Positions 46,290 to 57,994 of a DNA stretch of 64,000 nt are shown here, piece after piece (positions within the stretch are counted from its first letter, which is position 1; each line of letters begins with the position of its first letter). The notes under the pieces are model-generated. The model had not been told where the DNA came from. It saw only the letters and a list, made by a program, of their open reading frames with translations, and did not search any database. Location of the stretch: NCBI RefSeq assembly GCF_000971235.1, contig NZ_BBMB01000012.1, positions 1 to 64,000 of the forward strand, given 5' to 3'. The translations under genes were made by a program, and so were the position numbers. The DNA is from Demequina subtropica (lineage in GTDB: Bacteria; Actinomycetota; Actinomycetes; Actinomycetales; Demequinaceae).

Positions 46290-48497
46290 ATGCACCATTC
46301 CTCGACCCACCGCCACCTGCGCGGGTGGGCGGCCACGGCCGTCACCGTCGCCCTGACCACGGCCGGGCTGTCGACCGCGCAAGCCGCGGACGACGGCATC
46401 GAGACCGTCGAGGGGCATGTGGTCCGCGTCCTGTCCGAGGTGCTCGTGCCGGACACGGCGGGGGAGGTCGAGGAGACGTTCATCGTCGACTCCGCCACGG
46501 ACGAGATGATCCCGGTGACGCTCCCCGACGGCGCCGACGTCGACTCGAGCGCGACGGTGCTCGCGGACATCGACACCGCGACGGGGACGGTCGTCGACCT
46601 CGAGACCGTCCCGCAGGCGCGCGTCCTGGAGTCGCAGGGCACCGGCGCGCACACGGCCTACGTCCTCGCCGTCGGCGACGATGTGGGCAACCCCGCCGTC
46701 GCGCTCGACGATGCGATCGCGGACCTCACCGATGCGGCGGACTACTGGGTCGCGCAGTCGCGCGGTGCGATCCCGTCCTTCGGCATCGGCGCGTCCGCGA
46801 CCGTCACCTGGACCTCCGCCTGCCTGTCGTACACGCGCCTGTGGACGGAGGCCAAGGCGCAGTTCCCGGGGATCGACTTCGACCTGGGCACCAACCACCT
46901 GGTGGTGTACACGCCGGCGACGTGCAGCTACTCGTACGCGGGAGTGGCGACCGTCCCCTACGGGGACACGCTGTGGGGCGGTCTCATCCACATCGCTGAG
47001 CCCGGCATCACCGTGACCGCGCACGAGCTGGGCCACAACATGGGGCTCGGCCACGCGAACCTGCAGGTCGACGTCGCGCCGGGGGAGACCGAGGTGCTCG
47101 AGTACTACGGCGTCTTCAGCCTCCAGGGCGCCGCCTTCGACGGCTACGACGCGCCGACCCTCGACGCGGCCTGGCGCGACTACCTCGAGCTGGACGGCCA
47201 CATCTCGCAGACGCGGGCCGCGACCATCGACCGGGACCTCCCGGACTCCTTCTCCGTCACGCTGTCCGACGTCTCGCTCACGAGCGGCACCACCGCGGTC
47301 AAGCTGACCGACGCCCTCACCGGCGAGGAGACGTTCATCGAGTACCGGTCCGGCGTGGGCGCCGATGCGGACGCGTTCTACGCGGACGAGTACCCCTACC
47401 TCGGGGCGGTCGACGGCCTGGACCAGACGCACTACCTCGACTACACGCCGGGCGTGGTGATCTCGCAGCTCGACCGCGACCTGGGCGAGCTGACCTTCCT
47501 GACCAACGAGGCGGAGGACCCGTGGGACACCGCGTCGCTCCTCGCCTCGGAGACCTACACGCACCCCGACGGCAGCTTCGCGGTCACCGTGACCTCGTTG
47601 GACGCGTCCACGGCGGTGGTGAGCGTCCAGGTGGGCGAGGTCGCGGGCGTCTCCGCGACCACCACCACCGTCTCGGTGCCCGCCGTCTACCAGGGCACCG
47701 CCCCGAAGGCCAGCATCACGGTCGCCGCCGACACCACCGTGAGCGGCAAGGTCGCCGTCTACGTCGACGGCGCGAAGTACCGGACCGTGGCGCTCGACAC
47801 CACGGGCGGGGCCTCGGTCGCGCTGTCCTCGAGCCTCGCCGTCGGATCCCACACGGTCCGGGCCGTCTACGTGGGCAGCGCCGCGTTCGGCGTGTCCGAG
47901 AGCACATCGACCGTGAAGGTGAAGGCCAAGATCGCCAGCACCACGAGCGCCACCGCCTCCACGCGGGTCTTCGGCAAGGCGATCCCCGTGGTGGTGTCGG
48001 TGCCCGCTGCCAAGGGCCACGGCGGCAAGGCCACGGTGACCTTCGGCTCCGGCCGCTGGACCGCGTCGGTGTCGCCGAGCACCGGCAAGGCCACGCTCTG
48101 GATGCCCAAGAACTGGAAGCCGGGCACCCGGACCCTCACGGTCACGTATGCCGGCACCGCCGCGGTCAAGGCGTCCACGACCACCGTCAAGGCGGTGACC
48201 AAGAAGGCCACGCCGTCCGTGAAGATCACCAGCGCCGGCAACATCGGCCTGGGCAAGCGCGCGACCCTCAAGGTCGCGGTCACGGGGCCGCTCACCGCCA
48301 ACGAGGCGGGGACCCTGCGGGCGTACGTCAACGGCAAGGCCGTATCCTCGACGGTGACGCTCACCCGGTCGGGATCGTCGTACGTCGCCTCCTTCAAGAC
48401 CTACCAGCTTCCGAAGGGCCAGATCACGCTGAAGTACGTGTCCAAGAACGCGTTCGTCACGTCGCGGACCGTGGGCACCAAGTACGTCGTGAGGTAG
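46290..48497 (+). CDS. Secreted zinc metalloprotease with Ig-like repeats
   Basis: Encodes 735 residues. A signal peptide ends at about residue 32 (STAQA-ADDG). The catalytic domain has HELGHNMGLGHA, an HExxHxxGxxH metzincin-type zinc site, near 249-260, in a context like gametolysin-type M11 enzymes. Two cysteines (SACLSY, ATCSYS) may pair. From about 465 onward three immunoglobulin-like bacterial repeats (ASITVAADTTVSGKVAVYVDG and alike) are Lys/Thr/Val-rich and end with KYVVR. No cell-wall anchor is seen, so it is probably released or held by the repeats. The substrate is unknown. Confidence 0.82.
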   Translation: MHHSSTHRHLRGWAATAVTVALTTAGLSTAQAADDGIETVEGHVVRVLSEVLVPDTAGEVEETFIVDSATDEMIPVTLPDGADVDSSATVLADIDTATGTVVDLETVPQARVLESQGTGAHTAYVLAVGDDVGNPAVALDDAIADLTDAADYWVAQSRGAIPSFGIGASATVTWTSACLSYTRLWTEAKAQFPGIDFDLGTNHLVVYTPATCSYSYAGVATVPYGDTLWGGLIHIAEPGITVTAHELGHNMGLGHANLQVDVAPGETEVLEYYGVFSLQGAAFDGYDAPTLDAAWRDYLELDGHISQTRAATIDRDLPDSFSVTLSDVSLTSGTTAVKLTDALTGEETFIEYRSGVGADADAFYADEYPYLGAVDGLDQTHYLDYTPGVVISQLDRDLGELTFLTNEAEDPWDTASLLASETYTHPDGSFAVTVTSLDASTAVVSVQVGEVAGVSATTTTVSVPAVYQGTAPKASITVAADTTVSGKVAVYVDGAKYRTVALDTTGGASVALSSSLAVGSHTVRAVYVGSAAFGVSESTSTVKVKAKIASTTSATASTRVFGKAIPVVVSVPAAKGHGGKATVTFGSGRWTASVSPSTGKATLWMPKNWKPGTRTLTVTYAGTAAVKASTTTVKAVTKKATPSVKITSAGNIGLGKRATLKVAVTGPLTANEAGTLRAYVNGKAVSSTVTLTRSGSSYVASFKTYQLPKGQITLKYVSKNAFVTSRTVGTKYVVR

Positions 48498-48521
48498 CGC
48501 GCGCCGCGGCGTGTCGTTCGC

Positions 48522-48550
48522 TGGTGACGAGCCAGGGGCTTTGCTACACT
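48522..48550 (+). promoter_or_regulatory. Promoter candidate for rpsD
   Basis: TGGTGA (48522-48527), 17 bp and TACACT (48545-48550). The resulting leader is about 97 nt, long enough for the S4 autoregulatory structure known in other bacteria; no specific fold was recognised. Confidence 0.4.
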
Positions 48551-48653
48551 TGTTCAGCCCTCGCGGACGGTTGGCTGCTGTCGCCGCGAACTCAGCACAT
48601 ATCGATCATTTCCTCGGACGCATCCGCGCGCCCGGGGAGCTGTGAAGGAAATC

Positions 48654-49280
48654 ATGACCTCTGTTCAGAAGGCACGTCGTCAGGTCCGCCTGTCGCGCAG
48701 CCTCGGGATCGCCCTGACCCCGAAGGCCGTCAAGCACTTCGAGAAGCGCCCGTACCCCCCGGGCGAGCACGGCCGCACCGCCCGCCGCAAGGAGAGCGAC
48801 TACGCCGTGCGTCTGCGCGAGAAGCAGCGTCTTCGCGCGCAGTACGGCCTTCGCGAGAAGCAGATGACCTCGACCTACGCCGAGGCCAAGAAGGAGACCG
48901 GTCTGACCGGTGAGAACTTCGTCGAGCTTCTCGAGATGCGTCTCGACGCCCTGGTGCTCCGTGCCGGCTTCGGCCGCACGATCCTCCAGGCCCGTCAGTC
49001 GGTCCTGCACCGCCACATCCTCGTGGACGGCAAGATCGTCGACCGCCCCTCGTTCCGCGTGAAGCCGGGCCAGACCATCCAGGTCAAGCCCAAGGCCGTC
49101 ACCATGGAGCCCTACATGGCCGCCGCCGCCGGTGCTCACCGCGACGTGCTGCCCCAGGTGCCCGAGTACCTCAACGTCACGCTTGAGAAGCTCACCGCCA
49201 CGCTGGTCCGCCGCCCGAAGCGCGCCGAGGTCCCCGTGACCTGCGACGTGCAGCTGGTCGTCGAGTACTACGCTCGCTAA
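48654..49280 (+). CDS. rpsD: 30S ribosomal protein S4
   Basis: Encodes 208 residues from the ATG at 48654, which has GAAGGA 6 nt upstream; a GTG four codons earlier overlaps that signal. The N-terminus lacks the zinc cysteines (C-minus form typical of many actinobacteria). The S4 RNA-binding domain is LEMRLDALVLRAGFGRTILQARQSVLHRHILVDGKIVDRPSFRVKPG. As usual in Micrococcales it stands alone between other genes, here upstream of alaS. Confidence 0.97.
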   Translation: MTSVQKARRQVRLSRSLGIALTPKAVKHFEKRPYPPGEHGRTARRKESDYAVRLREKQRLRAQYGLREKQMTSTYAEAKKETGLTGENFVELLEMRLDALVLRAGFGRTILQARQSVLHRHILVDGKIVDRPSFRVKPGQTIQVKPKAVTMEPYMAAAAGAHRDVLPQVPEYLNVTLEKLTATLVRRPKRAEVPVTCDVQLVVEYYAR

Positions 49281-49318
49281 AGCGCACCGGTGAGGCCCTC
49301 GCGGGCCCACCAGCAGTG

Positions 49319-49362
49319 GCCGCGGTGCGCCGCCCCTCGGGGTGGTGCACCGCGGCTTTTCT
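49319..49362 (+). terminator. Rho-independent terminator after rpsD
   Basis: Perfect 10-bp arms GCCGCGGTGC (49319-49328) and GCACCGCGGC (49347-49356) enclose a smaller GC-rich hairpin, followed by TTTTCT. It isolates rpsD from alaS. Confidence 0.85.
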
Positions 49363-49433
49363 GCACGATGCAGGGTGGACCAGGCGCGCATCGCGCCACG
49401 GGTCCCGGACACGAGAAGGACTGAGAACCAAGC

Positions 49434-52098
<2,665 letters not shown>

Positions 52099-52106
<8 letters not shown>

Positions 52107-52566
52107 GGGCGCACGCCTCGGGGTCGACGTCGGCACCGTCCGCATCGGCGTGGCGGCGTCCGACCCCGACGGCCTCATGGCGTTCCCCGTCGACACCGTG
52201 CAGCGGGGCGACGGGGACGCCGAGGCCGTGGCGCGCCTGGCCGAGGAGCGTGGTGCCGTCACCGTGTTCGTCGGCCTGCCGCGCAAGCTCTCCGGGCAGG
52301 AGGGCACCAGCGCCGAGGACGCCCGCGCGTTCGCGGCCAGGCTTGCGGAACTCACCTCCACGAGCATTCGTTTGATCGACGAGCGGTTCTCGACCGCGAC
52401 CGCCTCGCAGGCCATGCGCAGCGCGGGTCGCAACGCCAAGAAGCAGCGGCAGGTCATCGACCAGGCCGCCGCCGTGGTGATCCTTGAGAACGCCTTGGAT
52501 GTTGACAGGAACGGTAATCTCGACACGGTGACGATCGAGGTTCCGCGCAAGGGGAATGATGACTGA
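52099..52566 (+). CDS. ruvX: Holliday junction resolvase-like protein RuvX (YqgF)
   Basis: Encodes 155 residues from a GTG overlapping the alaS end. The RNase H-like fold has GVDVGTVRIGVAASDPDG (first Asp), FVGLPRKLSGQEG, LIDERFSTATA and the C-terminal DQAAAVVILENALD. YqgF proteins are linked to 16S rRNA 5'-end processing and possibly junction cleavage. It overlaps mltG by 8 bp. Confidence 0.9.
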
Positions 52567-53689
52567 CCTTTTCGAGGCCGAGGCGACGACGACGACCTCG
52601 CTTGACCTCCGCCGCCTTCAGCGCAGCAAGCGCCGCGCGGCGCGGCGACGAATGACGTTGCTCGTGACCGCCGTGGCGGTGGTGGTGCTCACCATCGGCG
52701 GCTCGGTCGCGTACAGCTTCCTCCAGGGCTTCGAGTCCACGGAGGAGGCGATCCAGGACTACGAGGGTGCCGGCCAGGGCAACATCCAGGTGGTGATCCC
52801 CGAGGGCGCCACCGGCACCGACATGGCTGCGACGCTCCTCGAGGACGGCGTCATCGCGTCGACGGAAGCGTTCATGGAGGCCTGGAACGCGAACCCCGAC
52901 GCGTCCTCGGTGCAGCCCGGCTACTACTACATGCACAAGGAGATGAAGGCCGAGTACGCGCTGGACGCGCTGCTCGACCCCTCCAACAAGGACGTGCGCA
53001 CCATCACCGCGGTGGAGGGCAAGTCGCTCGACTACTACAAGCAGGCGATCGCCAACCTCACGGGCGCCTCGCAGGACGAGGTCCAGGCCGCGATGGACAA
53101 CACCGAGGCGCTGGGCCTGCCCGAGGAGGCGAACGGCAACCTCGAGGGATGGCTCTTCCCCGACACGTACACCTTCGATCCGGGCGTCACGCCGCAGGAG
53201 GTGCTCACGGCGATGGTGCAGCGGACCATCAACGTGCTCGACAAGCACAACGTCAAGCCCGAGGACCGTGAGCGGGTGCTCACGGTCGCGTCGCTGGTCG
53301 AGCGCGAGGCGAAGAAGGACGAGGACCGCGCCAAGATCGCGTCGGTCATCTACAACCGCGTCGACGCGGACATGAAGCTGGAGCTCGACTCCACGGTGAA
53401 GTACCTGTCGCCCACGGAGGGCGTGTGGACCACCGACGAGGAGCGCGCGATCGACAGCCCGTACAACACGTACATGTACCCGGGCCTGCCCCCGGGCCCG
53501 ATCGCGGGCGCTGGCGAGAAGTCGATCGAGGCGGCGATCAACCCGGCGGAGACCGACTACCTGTTCTTCGTCACGGTGAACCTCAAGACCGGTGAGACCA
53601 AGTACGCGACGGAGTACGCGGACCACCTCGCAAACGTCCAGGAGCTCCGGGACTGGGCCGCCGCCAACTCGACCTCCACCGACGAGTGA
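52559..53689 (+). CDS. mltG: Endolytic transglycosylase MltG
   Basis: Encodes 376 residues from the second of two adjacent ATGs (52559), which has AAGGGG at better spacing. A basic cytoplasmic N-terminus leads to one membrane helix at about 32-54. A LysM-like region (IQVVIPEGATGTDMAATLLEDGV) and the YceG catalytic domain follow, with GWLFPDTYTF, VASLVEREAKKDEDRAKIASVIYNR (catalytic Glu near 248), LDSTVKY and YPGLPPGPIAGAG. MltG cuts nascent glycan strands and ends their elongation. It overlaps aroE by GTGA. Confidence 0.94.
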   Translation: MTDLFEAEATTTTSLDLRRLQRSKRRAARRRMTLLVTAVAVVVLTIGGSVAYSFLQGFESTEEAIQDYEGAGQGNIQVVIPEGATGTDMAATLLEDGVIASTEAFMEAWNANPDASSVQPGYYYMHKEMKAEYALDALLDPSNKDVRTITAVEGKSLDYYKQAIANLTGASQDEVQAAMDNTEALGLPEEANGNLEGWLFPDTYTFDPGVTPQEVLTAMVQRTINVLDKHNVKPEDRERVLTVASLVEREAKKDEDRAKIASVIYNRVDADMKLELDSTVKYLSPTEGVWTTDEERAIDSPYNTYMYPGLPPGPIAGAGEKSIEAAINPAETDYLFFVTVNLKTGETKYATEYADHLANVQELRDWAAANSTSTDE

Positions 53690-54525
53690 GCCCGGCGCGC
53701 CGGGCCGGCGTGCTCGGTCACCCGATCTCGCATTCGCTGTCACCGGTGCTGCATCGCGCGGCATACCGCGAGCTCGGGATCGACTGGGAGTACGACGCGC
53801 ACGACGTGCCGGCAGGGGGCCTCGCGGGCTTCCTCGCGGACCTCGATGGCTCGTGGGCGGGGCTCTCGCTCACCATGCCTCTCAAGGTCGAGGCGATCCC
53901 GCTCATGGACTTCGTCGAGTCGATGGCCAAGCTGGTGGGCGCGATCAACACGGTGCTCGTGCAGGACCTCGGCGGGGTGCGGCAGCTCACGGGCGCGAAC
54001 ACCGACGTGTGGGGCATCCAGTCCGCCCTCCGTGAGGCCGGACTCGACCGCGCGTCGAGCGGGCTCATCGTCGGCGGGGGAGCGACCGCGACCTCCGCGA
54101 TGGCCGCGCTCGGCGCCATGGGTGTCGAGGCGCCGCTGGTCGCGGTGCGCCACCGCGGCCGCGCGGGAGGGCTCCTGCGGGCGGCGACGAAGATGGGCGT
54201 GCGCCCGCACTTCATCGCGCTCGAGGACGTGCCCGGCGCTGCTGCCGAGGTCGAGGCGGCCGTCTCGACGGTCCCCGCCGAGGTGGGCGCGGAGCTCGGC
54301 GCCGCGCTGACGCGGGTGCGCGACGACGCGTGCCTGCTCGACGCGGTCTACGACCCGCTGGTGACGCCGCTGGGAACGGCATGGGCGCGTGCGGGCGGCG
54401 TGCGCATCGGCGGCGAGCGCATGCTTCTGCACCAGGCGGGGGAGCAGGTGCGGCTCATGACCGGGCGGCAGGCGCCGCTCGACGCCATGGGTGACGCTCT
54501 GGCGCTCGCCCTGCGCGCCGCGTGA
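53686..54525 (+). CDS. aroE: Shikimate dehydrogenase
   Basis: Encodes 279 residues from a GTG overlapping the mltG stop. AroE reduces 3-dehydroshikimate with NADPH. Substrate residues are present: GHPISHSLSPVLHRAAY, Lys67 in LTMPLK and Asp107 in GANTD. The nucleotide-binding turn is degenerate (VGGGATATSAMAAL), and the cofactor loop VRHRGRAGG lacks the classical NRT. It could therefore be the actinobacterial AroE variant or a shikimate/quinate dehydrogenase-like paralogue. Confidence 0.87.
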   Translation: MSPARRAGVLGHPISHSLSPVLHRAAYRELGIDWEYDAHDVPAGGLAGFLADLDGSWAGLSLTMPLKVEAIPLMDFVESMAKLVGAINTVLVQDLGGVRQLTGANTDVWGIQSALREAGLDRASSGLIVGGGATATSAMAALGAMGVEAPLVAVRHRGRAGGLLRAATKMGVRPHFIALEDVPGAAAEVEAAVSTVPAEVGAELGAALTRVRDDACLLDAVYDPLVTPLGTAWARAGGVRIGGERMLLHQAGEQVRLMTGRQAPLDAMGDALALALRAA

Positions 54526-54545
54526 GATAAGCAACACTCAACCTC

Positions 54546-54591
54546 ACGCGTGAAGTGCCGATGGTAACTTCGCACGGTTATCTTCACGCGT
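54546..54591. promoter_or_regulatory. Inverted repeat upstream of pilB
   Basis: ACGCGTGAAG (54546-54555) and CTTCACGCGT (54582-54591) are perfect 10-bp inverted copies 26 bp apart in the 77-bp gap after aroE. The first copy lies in the palindrome TCACGCGTGA. TATCTT (54579-54584) overlaps the second copy and could be a -10, so a repressor bound there would block the pilus promoter. The gap is AT-rich relative to the window. Confidence 0.45.
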
Positions 54592-54602
54592 AGGGAGCAC
54601 GG

Positions 54603-56261
54603 ATGAAGCAACTGGGAAGCATCCTGCTCGAGGACGGCACGCTCACCGAGGACCAGCTCGTCGACGCGATCGACGCGCAGCAGCAGCGGGGACAGTCGCT
54701 CGGGCGCACGCTGGTCGAGCTCGGGTACATCTCCGAGGGGCAGCTGGTGCGGGCGCTCGCGCAGCAGGTCGGGATGGAGTTCGTCGAGCTCGCCGAGTAC
54801 CCCGTCGACCGCACCGCCGTCGCGATGGTCCCCGAGGCCGTGTGCCGCCGCCACCACGCGCTCCCTCTCGCGGTGGGCGACGGCATGATGAAGGTCGCGA
54901 TGTCGAACCCCGGCAACGTGGTCGCGGTCGACGACATCGGCACCATCACGCGCCTGCGCGTGGTCCCGGTCGTCGCGGCGCACGACGACCTGCAGCAGGC
55001 GATCGACCGCTACTGCCGGTCGGACCAGGAGCTCCAGAACCTCCAAGGCGAGATCAGCGACGAGCCCGACGGCGTGGACCTGTCCGACATGGGCGCGGTC
55101 ATCGAGGACGACGCTCCCATCGTCAGGTTCGTCAACCTGCTCATCACGCAGGCGATCCAGGACCGTGCCTCCGACATCCACATCGAGCCGGCCGAGGCGG
55201 ATGTGCGCGTGCGCTACCGCATCGACGGCGTGCTCCACGAGATGCAGCGCGCGCCGAAGGCGACGCAGAACGGCATGATCTCGCGCATCAAGATCATGTC
55301 CGACATGGACATCGCGGAGCGGCGCAAGCCGCAGGACGGCCGTCTCTCCGTCAACCACCAGGGCCGCAAGATCGACCTTCGTGTCGCGTGCCTGCCCACC
55401 GTGTGGGGCGAGAAGATCGTCATGCGTGTGCTCGACAACTCGACGGCGACGATGGCGCTCGAGGACCTGGGCCTGCGCGAGCAGAACCAGGCGCTCTACC
55501 GCGACTCGTACACCAAGCCCTACGGCATGATCCTGGTGACCGGGCCGACGGGTTCGGGCAAGTCGACCACGCTCTACGCGACGCTCAACCAGGTGTCGCG
55601 CCCCGAGATCAACGTGATCACCGTCGAGGACCCGGTCGAGTACCGCATCCCCGGCATCAACCAGGTTCAGGTCAACCCCAAGGCGGGACTCACGTTCTCG
55701 GGCGCGCTGCGCTCGATCCTGCGTGCCGACCCGGACGTGGTGCTGCTCGGTGAGATCCGTGACGGCGAGACCGCCCAGATCGCGATCGAGGCCGCGCTCA
55801 CCGGTCATCTGGTGCTGTCGACGCTCCACACGAACGACGCGCCGTCCGCCATCACGCGACTCACCGAGATGGACATCGAGCCGTTCCTGGTGGGCTCCGC
55901 TGTCGACTGCGTGGTCGCGCAGCGACTCGCGCGCCGGCTGTGCCCGAAGTGCAAGGAGGAGTACACGCCCACCGAGCACGAGCTGGCGCGCTTCTCCTGG
56001 GAGGGCGCGGGCGTGCCCACGCTCATGAAGCCGGTCGGGTGCTCGAACTGCTCGCACACCGGCTACCGGGGCCGCCTCGCGCTTCACGAGATCATGCCGG
56101 TCAACGAGGAGATCGAGCGCCTCGCGGTCGCGCGGGCCTCGTCGGCGGAGATCTCCCTGGCAGCCCGCGATGCGGGCATGCAGACGCTTATCGAGGACGG
56201 CTGGGCCAAGGTCATGGACGGGTCCACCTCGGTGGAGGAGCTCCTGCGCGTTGTGAAATAA
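54603..56261 (+). CDS. pilB: Type IV pilus assembly ATPase PilB (GspE family)
   Basis: Encodes 552 residues. An N-terminal MshEN/GspE-N domain (about 1-130) starts MKQLGSILLEDGTLTEDQLVDAI. The motor has Walker A GPTGSGKS at 314-321, the Asp box VEDPVEYRIPGINQVQVN, Walker B PDVVLLGEIRD (Glu384) and the His box GHLVLSTLHTNDA. A zinc-binding tetracysteine is complete: Cys447, Cys450, Cys480 and Cys483. It powers pilus extension at the inner face of the membrane. It is the first gene of the cluster. MshEN domains can bind c-di-GMP in some species. Confidence 0.96.
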   Translation: MKQLGSILLEDGTLTEDQLVDAIDAQQQRGQSLGRTLVELGYISEGQLVRALAQQVGMEFVELAEYPVDRTAVAMVPEAVCRRHHALPLAVGDGMMKVAMSNPGNVVAVDDIGTITRLRVVPVVAAHDDLQQAIDRYCRSDQELQNLQGEISDEPDGVDLSDMGAVIEDDAPIVRFVNLLITQAIQDRASDIHIEPAEADVRVRYRIDGVLHEMQRAPKATQNGMISRIKIMSDMDIAERRKPQDGRLSVNHQGRKIDLRVACLPTVWGEKIVMRVLDNSTATMALEDLGLREQNQALYRDSYTKPYGMILVTGPTGSGKSTTLYATLNQVSRPEINVITVEDPVEYRIPGINQVQVNPKAGLTFSGALRSILRADPDVVLLGEIRDGETAQIAIEAALTGHLVLSTLHTNDAPSAITRLTEMDIEPFLVGSAVDCVVAQRLARRLCPKCKEEYTPTEHELARFSWEGAGVPTLMKPVGCSNCSHTGYRGRLALHEIMPVNEEIERLAVARASSAEISLAARDAGMQTLIEDGWAKVMDGSTSVEELLRVVK

Positions 56262-56267
56262 CTCACA
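56252..56267. promoter_or_regulatory. GlxR/CRP-type site over the pilB stop codon
   Basis: TGTGAAATAACTCACA is an exact match to the corynebacterial GlxR consensus TGTGANNTANNTCACA and to the CRP pattern TGTGA-N6-TCACA. It includes the pilB TAA. It lies about 105 bp before pilT; with TAGTCT (56340-56345) as -10 its centre would be near -92. A cAMP-responsive regulator of pilT is suggested; binding is inferred. Confidence 0.6.
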
Positions 56268-56371
56268 GCGCGTGCGGGAGGTTCCCAAGAAAATGTTAAA
56301 GCACGGCGTGAAATAATCCGATTGTGAAGTGAGCGCCGGTAGTCTCCGGAGCGATCAAGGGAGAGGGCCCG

Positions 56372-57994
56372 ATGGACGGATCGATGCCAGACCGACAGTC
56401 CTGGCCTGTGCCGCAGCCTCAGACGCCGCCGCAGGTGTCGCTGCACGGCGCGGGACAGCAGCCGGCCCGCGCGCCGTTCCTGGCCGAGCGTCGGGGGACC
56501 GGGGCCGATGTCTCGCAGCCCGCGCCGCCCACTGGTGCACCCGTCCCGGGCGCCGCGCCCGCCTCGTTCGTGCCGCAGGCTCCCGCAGCCCCGGCCGCCG
56601 CCCCGCAGGGATCGTTCTCGCCGCAGGCTCCGGCCGCATCGTTCGCGCCCCAGCAGCCCGCATCGTTCACCTCGCAGGCACCCGCCGCGTCGCAGCCCGC
56701 ACCCGCAAGCCCGGCGCAGGCCTTCGAGCAGGCCGCGCAGGCCCAGCTCGGCCAGCAGACCTTCGCGCCGGCCCCGGCGCAGCAGCAGGCACCCGCCGCG
56801 CCCGAGGCGCCGGCCCAGCCCGCCGCGCCCGCCCGTCAGGCGGCCCCCGCGACCTCCGCCGGCGGCAACCGCATCGGCATGGCGAGCCAGCGCGAGGACT
56901 CGGACCTTGACCTCCAGCTCGCGCTGCGCGAGATGATGCGCCTCGGCGCCTCCGACCTCCACATCACCACTGGCGCGCCGCCGATGGTGCGCCTCGACGG
57001 CGGCCTCACGCCCATCCCGAACATGGAGCGGCTGACGCCCGCGAGCATCCAGCGCTCGCTCTACTCGATCCTCACGCAGAAGCAGCGCGAGGTCTTCGAA
57101 GAGCACCTCGAGCTCGACTTCTCGTACGCCCTGGTGGGGGAGGGGCGCTTCCGCGTCAACCTGTACCAGCAGCGCGACTCGCTCGGCGCCGCCTTCCGTG
57201 TGATCCCCTACGAGATCAAGGCGCTCGAGGCGCTCGGCGTCCCGCCGGCCGTCGGCAGCCTCGCGGGCAAGCACCGCGGCCTCGTGCTGGTGACCGGTCC
57301 CACGGGCTCGGGCAAGTCGACCACGCTGGCCTCGCTCATCGACCTGGTCAACCGCAACCGTGCGGCGCACATCATGACCGTCGAGGACCCGATCGAGTTC
57401 CTGCACAAGCACAAGAAGTCGCTGATCAACCAGCGCGAGGTGGGCGCCGACACGCACTCGTTCGGCAACGCCCTCAAGCACGTGCTGCGTCAGGACCCCG
57501 ACGTCATCCTCGTGGGCGAGATGCGCGACCTCGAGACCATCTCCGTCGCGCTCACCGCGGCCGAGACCGGTCACCTGGTGTTCGCGACGCTGCACACGCA
57601 GGACGCGGCGCAGACCATCGACCGCATCATCGACGTGTTCCCCTCGGAGCAGCAGGGCCAGGTGCGCACGCAGCTCGCCACCGCGATCCAGGGCGTGGTC
57701 TGCCAGGCGCTCGCCAAGCGTGCCGACGGCGCGGGCCGCGCGGTCGCGACCGAGGTCATGATCGCGACGCCCGCGATCCGCAACCTCATCCGCGAGGGCA
57801 AGACGCACCAGATCTACTCGATGATGCAGTCGGGCTCGCGTCAGGGCATGCACACCATGGATCAGCACCTCGCGGAGCTGGTGCGCAGCGGTCGCATCTC
57901 CTACGAGTCCGGCCTCGAGCTGTGCCACCACTACGAGGACTTCAACCGCCTGTGCGGCCGCACCGGTGCCGATGCGCAGGGAGGCCAGCACTGA
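56372..57994 (+). CDS. pilT: Type IV pilus retraction ATPase PilT with long disordered N-terminus
   Basis: Encodes 540 residues, well above the usual 340-370. Residues 1-165 are an Ala/Pro/Gln-rich, probably disordered extension. The PilT core begins at about 175 (DLDLQLALREMMRLGASDLHITTGAPPMVRLDG). Walker A is GPTGSGKS (309-316), followed by VEDPIEFLHKHKKSLINQREVG, Walker B PDVILVGEMRD (Glu383) and the His box GHLVFATLHTQDA. The PilT-type C-terminus is IRNLIREGKTHQIYSMMQSGSRQGMHTMDQHL. The ATG has GGGAGAGGG upstream. A 110-bp leader with a GlxR-type site separates it from pilB. Confidence 0.95.
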   Translation: MDGSMPDRQSWPVPQPQTPPQVSLHGAGQQPARAPFLAERRGTGADVSQPAPPTGAPVPGAAPASFVPQAPAAPAAAPQGSFSPQAPAASFAPQQPASFTSQAPAASQPAPASPAQAFEQAAQAQLGQQTFAPAPAQQQAPAAPEAPAQPAAPARQAAPATSAGGNRIGMASQREDSDLDLQLALREMMRLGASDLHITTGAPPMVRLDGGLTPIPNMERLTPASIQRSLYSILTQKQREVFEEHLELDFSYALVGEGRFRVNLYQQRDSLGAAFRVIPYEIKALEALGVPPAVGSLAGKHRGLVLVTGPTGSGKSTTLASLIDLVNRNRAAHIMTVEDPIEFLHKHKKSLINQREVGADTHSFGNALKHVLRQDPDVILVGEMRDLETISVALTAAETGHLVFATLHTQDAAQTIDRIIDVFPSEQQGQVRTQLATAIQGVVCQALAKRADGAGRAVATEVMIATPAIRNLIREGKTHQIYSMMQSGSRQGMHTMDQHLAELVRSGRISYESGLELCHHYEDFNRLCGRTGADAQGGQH

